From assembly GCA_050116155.1 (NCBI GenBank), contig JASFPE010000271.1:1-8001 (forward strand): DNA of 8,001 nt, written 5' to 3'. Made by a program: the position numbers and the translations under genes. Origin of the DNA: G020353355 sp050116155 (lineage in GTDB: Bacteria; Desulfobacterota; Desulfobacteria; Desulfobacterales; JAHEIW01). Under the pieces are notes generated by a model. The model saw only the letters and a list, made by a program, of their open reading frames with translations. It searched no databases and had not been told where the DNA came from. Positions within the stretch are counted from its first letter, which is position 1. Each line of letters opens with the position of its first letter. Shown piece by piece: positions 5,220-8,001 of this stretch.

Positions 5220-7019
5220 TCACGCCGCTTCCGCAACAGCCTCTTTTTCTTCCTCTATTTCGACCACTGTTTTGGCTATGCGCTTGGCATGATAGTAAAT
5301 CCGTTTAAATTTTTCGATGATGTCTACCTCCACACTGTAGGCCTCAAATTTTCCGGAGTCTTCGGAAACGAGTCGTTGGGCCTGGTGCAATTCAGCTTGT
5401 TCTACCAGACGGTTCAAATCTGTTTTCATGGAGGTGGCGCGCATGGCAAAATCTTTATCTTCCTCGACAACTGCCCGCACGGCGGCTTTGAGCGCATCTG
5501 AAACCACAACATGGACAGTGGTGATCACCTTCTGAGTTGCTCCGCTAATCTTAAACCCCTGTTTAATACGTTGCTCACCAAGATCCACCAGATTGACTTC
5601 GATCACATCGCCGATGTGTTCCAGGTCATTGACAGCCCCCATGAGTTTTACCATTTTTTGGGTCTGGTATTCATTCAGTTGTAGCTTGCTGACTTCGGCC
5701 AGATAATTGACAATGTGCTTGTACAGGACATCGACCTCTTCATCCATATCCCGCACGGCCTGCAGTGATTCCCTGTTTCCCGTCAATACGGCCGGCAGCA
5801 TGGCGGTATGCATGAGATCCACCCGTTTTCCCATGCGCTTGATTTCATGGCGGGCGGCATCCAGCGCCAGGCTGGGTGTATGCAGCAGCATTTCACTCAA
5901 ATATTTGGGCTGGATTTCCTCAATCTCCGGCAGGGGTTTATCTGGAACCAGGCGGTAGACGATGCGGGCAAAATAAGTGACCAGCGGAAGGAAAATGATG
6001 GCGCAGGTGGCATTGAAAATGGTGTGGGCGTTGGCGACCTGGCGTGGCAGCACCGCGGCAGCGGCCTGCAGGCCGGTAAGCCCCTCTGGAGCCGACGGAG
6101 AGATGCTAACGACCAGCTTTGCAAATGGTGAAATAAATGGCAAAAAAATCAACACGCCGACCACGTTAAAAAGCACGTGTACGATGGATACCCGCAGCGC
6201 ATCGCGCGGTTTACCTATTGATGCTAATAAAGCCGTTACACAGGTTCCGATATTGGCACCAAACGACAACGCGATGCCTGCCGGCAGCGTGATCAATCCC
6301 TGCATCGCCAGTACGATAATCACCCCCGTGGTTGCGGAACTAGATTGAATCAAGGCCGTAAAAAGGGCAGCCACAAGAATACCCCATACCGGATTGGACA
6401 TTTGGGTCATCAGATCGAGAAAAGGCTGGTAAGTCCTTAACGGTTTCATGGCGTCGCTCATCACCCCCATGCCGAAAAAGATCATTCCCAATCCCATGAT
6501 CATATAACCGTATTGCTGAATTTTTTCTCTTTTTGAGGAAAAAAGCATGCCAAAGCCGATGGCCATCAGCAGCAGTGCATATTTGGTTACCTTAAACGCC
6601 ACGATCTGAGCCGTGATGGTCGTGCCAATGTTTGAGCCCATGATGACGCCAATCGTTTGTGAGAGCGACATCAAGCCGGCGGTTACAAAACCGACCAACA
6701 TGACCGTGGTGACCGAACTGGATTGAATAACCGCCGTCACAAGCGCGCCGGTAATCAGCCCCATGATGCGGTTGTTGGACAGCATCCCCAGGATGTCCTT
6801 CATTTTTTCACCGGCTACAATCTTGAGGGCGTCGCTCATGCGTTCCATGCCATAGAGAAATAGAGAAAGCCCCCCGAGCAGCCCGATTGCTAGAAAAAAC
6901 CAGCTGATTTCTTCCGCGCTTGCGTCAGTTTTTGCATAAGCCGGTACTGCTGAGAACAGCAAAAAAATGCATATACCTAATAGACGGATTTCAAATATAC
7001 ACCAGCGTATTGCTTTCAT
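5220..7019 (-). CDS. Na+/phosphate cotransporter (NptA/YjbB family) with PhoU-like tail
   Basis: A 599-residue inner-membrane protein. The duplicated Na/Pi cotransporter core spans about residues 38-355, and each half carries a QSSS motif (99-102 and 225-228) followed by a glycine-asparagine motif (GSNIGTT at 128-134, GANIGTC at 254-260). Residues 7-29 form an extra hydrophobic segment ending AVPAYA, which looks like a cleavable signal or an extra transmembrane helix. Residues about 375-590 are a helical PhoU-like region with the acidic, metal-binding style NDLEHIGD near 474-481 and a charged C-terminus. Family members couple sodium and inorganic phosphate movement; the Escherichia coli homologue YjbB exports phosphate. 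GAGGAG upstream of ATG supports this start. It lies 34 bases after the stress protein gene on the same strand, so the two probably form an operon. Transport direction cannot be read from sequence. Confidence 0.95.
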   Translation of the reverse strand: MKAIRWCIFEIRLLGICIFLLFSAVPAYAKTDASAEEISWFFLAIGLLGGLSLFLYGMERMSDALKIVAGEKMKDILGMLSNNRIMGLITGALVTAVIQSSSVTTVMLVGFVTAGLMSLSQTIGVIMGSNIGTTITAQIVAFKVTKYALLLMAIGFGMLFSSKREKIQQYGYMIMGLGMIFFGMGVMSDAMKPLRTYQPFLDLMTQMSNPVWGILVAALFTALIQSSSATTGVIIVLAMQGLITLPAGIALSFGANIGTCVTALLASIGKPRDALRVSIVHVLFNVVGVLIFLPFISPFAKLVVSISPSAPEGLTGLQAAAAVLPRQVANAHTIFNATCAIIFLPLVTYFARIVYRLVPDKPLPEIEEIQPKYLSEMLLHTPSLALDAARHEIKRMGKRVDLMHTAMLPAVLTGNRESLQAVRDMDEEVDVLYKHIVNYLAEVSKLQLNEYQTQKMVKLMGAVNDLEHIGDVIEVNLVDLGEQRIKQGFKISGATQKVITTVHVVVSDALKAAVRAVVEEDKDFAMRATSMKTDLNRLVEQAELHQAQRLVSEDSGKFEAYSVEVDIIEKFKRIYYHAKRIAKTVVEIEEEKEAVAEAA

Positions 7020-7053
7020 GGGTCATCTCCTCGAGCCAGATCCACTTGACAAT

Positions 7054-7533
7054 TTATGTTTTCCCTGTGGTTTTCACCACTGTTACCGGAATGGCGGACA
7101 ATCGCACCACCCGTTCCGCTTTTGAGCCCACCAGCAAATGCGATAATCCCGTGCGTCCGTGACTGCCGATAATGATCATGTAGGCCTTTTTTTTCTCAGC
7201 GATTTCCACAATCCGGGTTGCGGGTGTCCCGACCACTAACTGCGCAATGGCTTTTCGGAGCGGTATTTGATCGGGATGGGCCTTACACATTTTTTTAAGA
7301 AATTCATCCATCATTTCTTCGGCGGCCTCTTCCATGGATTGGAGAAATTTTTTCTCTTTTCCTTTTTTAACATAGAATCCCGGTGCTTCAGCGGGATCGT
7401 GGATAACATGGAGCACCAGAAGCCGGGCGTTTAGGCATCCTGCCAGTTTGCTGGCAAACAATAAGGCCTCTTCTGAATGTGGGGTAAAATCCACCGCTAC
7501 CAGCAAGATGTTTTTATCGATTTTTTTAGCCAT
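7054..7533 (-). CDS. Universal stress protein, UspA family, ATP-binding type
   Basis: A 159-residue single-domain UspA protein. The first strand ILLVAVDFT includes the conserved D15. The nucleotide-binding signature G-x2-G-x9-G-S is complete (G123, G126, G136, S137), which marks the ATP-binding subgroup typified by MJ0577. Residues about 55-80 form a lysine- and glutamate-rich helical insertion. A longer frame extends to 7599, but the start at 7533 is chosen because AGGAGA lies directly upstream and the family fold begins there. It precedes the phosphate transporter by 34 bases. Proteins of this type often sit beside transporters and are thought to tune them according to energy or stress state; that link is inferred here. 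Confidence 0.93.
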   Translation of the reverse strand: MAKKIDKNILLVAVDFTPHSEEALLFASKLAGCLNARLLVLHVIHDPAEAPGFYVKKGKEKKFLQSMEEAAEEMMDEFLKKMCKAHPDQIPLRKAIAQLVVGTPATRIVEIAEKKKAYMIIIGSHGRTGLSHLLVGSKAERVVRLSAIPVTVVKTTGKT

Positions 7534-7567
7534 TTTTGGTTCTCCTGAATATGCACAGACATCCGTC

Positions 7568-7583
7568 CCCTTCGACCGAAGGG
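7568..7583 (-). promoter_or_regulatory. Hairpin in the leader of the stress protein gene
   Basis: CCCTTCG at 7568-7574 is the exact reverse complement of 7577-7583, giving a 7-bp stem with a two-base gap (or a 6-bp stem with a tetraloop). It lies about 35 bases upstream of the start codon and has no adjoining T tract on the minus strand, so it is not a terminator. It could be a message-stabilising stem or a protein-binding palindrome. Confidence 0.35.
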
Positions 7584-7611
7584 ATCTTAAAACTCTCATT
7601 TGCCGAAAAGA

Positions 7612-7652
7612 TAAAAAAAGGGCACTCTAGCTAATAGGGCCAGATTGCCCTT
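7612..7652 (-). terminator. Terminator with a competing alternative hairpin
   Basis: On the minus strand AAGGGCA (7652-7646) pairs perfectly with TGCCCTT (7624-7618) around a 21-base loop, and the transcript then continues as a run of T residues to 7613. This looks like the end of the lysine-rich small gene. The left arm can instead pair with the GCCCT at 7640-7636 inside the loop (AGGGC, six-base loop, GCCCT), which would break the terminator. The two folds are mutually exclusive, as in an attenuator. Whether read-through reaches the stress protein gene is unknown. Confidence 0.55.
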
Positions 7653-7679
7653 GAACTTCAAACATTCTGCAAATCATCG

Positions 7680-7805
7680 CTATTTCTTTTTTTTCGCTTT
7701 TTTCGCCTTTTTTTGTTTCTTTTTCGCCTGGACTTTTTTCTCTTTCTTTTTTGCCTTTTTCTTTGCCTCGGATTTTGCTGCCTTTTTTTCTTTCTTCTTT
7801 GCCAT
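7680..7805 (-). CDS. 41-residue lysine-rich small protein
   Basis: The frame encodes 41 residues beginning MAKKKEKKAAKSEAKKKA and is built almost entirely from lysine, alanine and glutamate: 25 lysines (61%), with no aromatic residue or cysteine. A strong ribosome binding site, AAGGAGGAGG, lies five to seven bases upstream of ATG, and a terminator-like hairpin follows the stop by 28 bases. Together these argue for a real gene. The composition recalls bacterial histone-H1-like or AlgP-like basic tails and could bind DNA, RNA or polyphosphate. No family can be assigned. It is followed on the same strand by the stress protein and phosphate transporter genes. It could instead be a leader peptide whose translation affects the hairpin downstream. 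Confidence 0.62.
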   Translation of the reverse strand: MAKKKEKKAAKSEAKKKAKKKEKKVQAKKKQKKAKKAKKKK

Positions 7806-8001
7806 GGTGTCCTCCTCCTTTTTTAGATTGAAAGCATTCCGTCAGCAGTCAGGTTTCGATTTGAAAAAGTCGCTCACGAAGTATGCTTCTTAGGAAATTC
7901 AAAGAATTTCAGTTTGCCGCAATGTTCTCCGATTTTTGCCCATGATGAAATGTCTAAATCCACGCAAAATACGCCACAGGTTGGAATATTACTGATCGGT
8001 T
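7806..8001. other. Upstream region of the lysine-rich gene, with a palindrome
   Basis: No coding region is evident up to the window edge. GAAATTC-AAA-GAATTTC at 7894-7910 is a perfect inverted repeat with 7-bp arms, about 90 bases upstream of the small gene's start, and may be a regulator-binding site. I could not identify a convincing -35/-10 pair on the minus strand. Confidence 0.4.

Noticed and set aside
5808..6348. Two plus-strand frames (5808-6131 and 5977-6348) inside the transporter gene
   Set aside because: They are antisense to a clearly conserved membrane transporter and show no recognisable family.
7534..7599. Longer start of the universal stress protein, adding 22 residues
   Set aside because: The extra residues are not family-like and cover the leader hairpin. 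The internal ATG at 7533 has AGGAGA directly upstream.
7645..7893. Plus-strand frame encoding a phenylalanine-rich protein opposite the lysine-rich gene
   Set aside because: The FFF-rich composition is just the complement of lysine codons (AAA/AAG read as TTT/CTT). It has no ribosome binding site, and the opposite strand has a strong one.

Overview
The window reads as chromosomal DNA from a Gram-negative bacterium of moderate GC content, most likely a deltaproteobacterium of the Desulfobacterota (Desulfosarcina-like sulfate reducers). That guess rests on the style of the gene set (tandem PPK2 kinases, small CBS proteins, a universal stress protein beside a Na/Pi symporter, REP-like intergenic repeats). 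No rRNA or other phylogenetic marker is present, so it is weak.

Layout. Positions 1-472 hold no convincing gene. They carry two REP-like hairpins in opposite orientation, one interrupted by a 32-nt insertion, and both enclosed by a 17-nt imperfect inverted repeat. A good sigma70-type promoter (473 to about 502) then leads into a six-gene plus-strand run: a helix-hairpin-helix protein with a lysine-rich tail (570-1148), a YfcE/MJ0936-type metallophosphoesterase (1292-2014), two tandem class-I-like polyphosphate kinase 2 genes (2076-3056 and 3114-4118), and two small CBS-pair proteins (4192-4635 and 4642-5016). A repeat-rich convergent intergenic region with an intrinsic terminator follows (5017-5219). 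On the minus strand, read right to left, are a 41-residue protein that is 61% lysine (7805-7680), a terminator-like hairpin with a competing alternative hairpin, a UspA-type universal stress protein (7533-7054), and a Na+/phosphate cotransporter with a C-terminal PhoU-like region (7019-5220).

How the genes may work together. The locus centres on phosphate and nucleotide energy. The NptA/YjbB-type transporter moves inorganic phosphate. The PPK2 enzymes exchange phosphate between polyphosphate and nucleotides. CBS pairs and the UspA fold commonly bind adenine nucleotides. The phosphoesterase hydrolyses an unknown phosphoester. A second theme is very basic, lysine-rich sequence: the tail of the helix-hairpin-helix protein, the first 70 residues of the second PPK2, a basic insertion in the phosphoesterase, and the 41-residue protein. 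Lysine-rich low-complexity sequence is a plausible polyphosphate or DNA ligand, so the region may encode a polyphosphate storage, energy-buffering and stress module. The individual gene families are mostly secure. The integrated system is inference.
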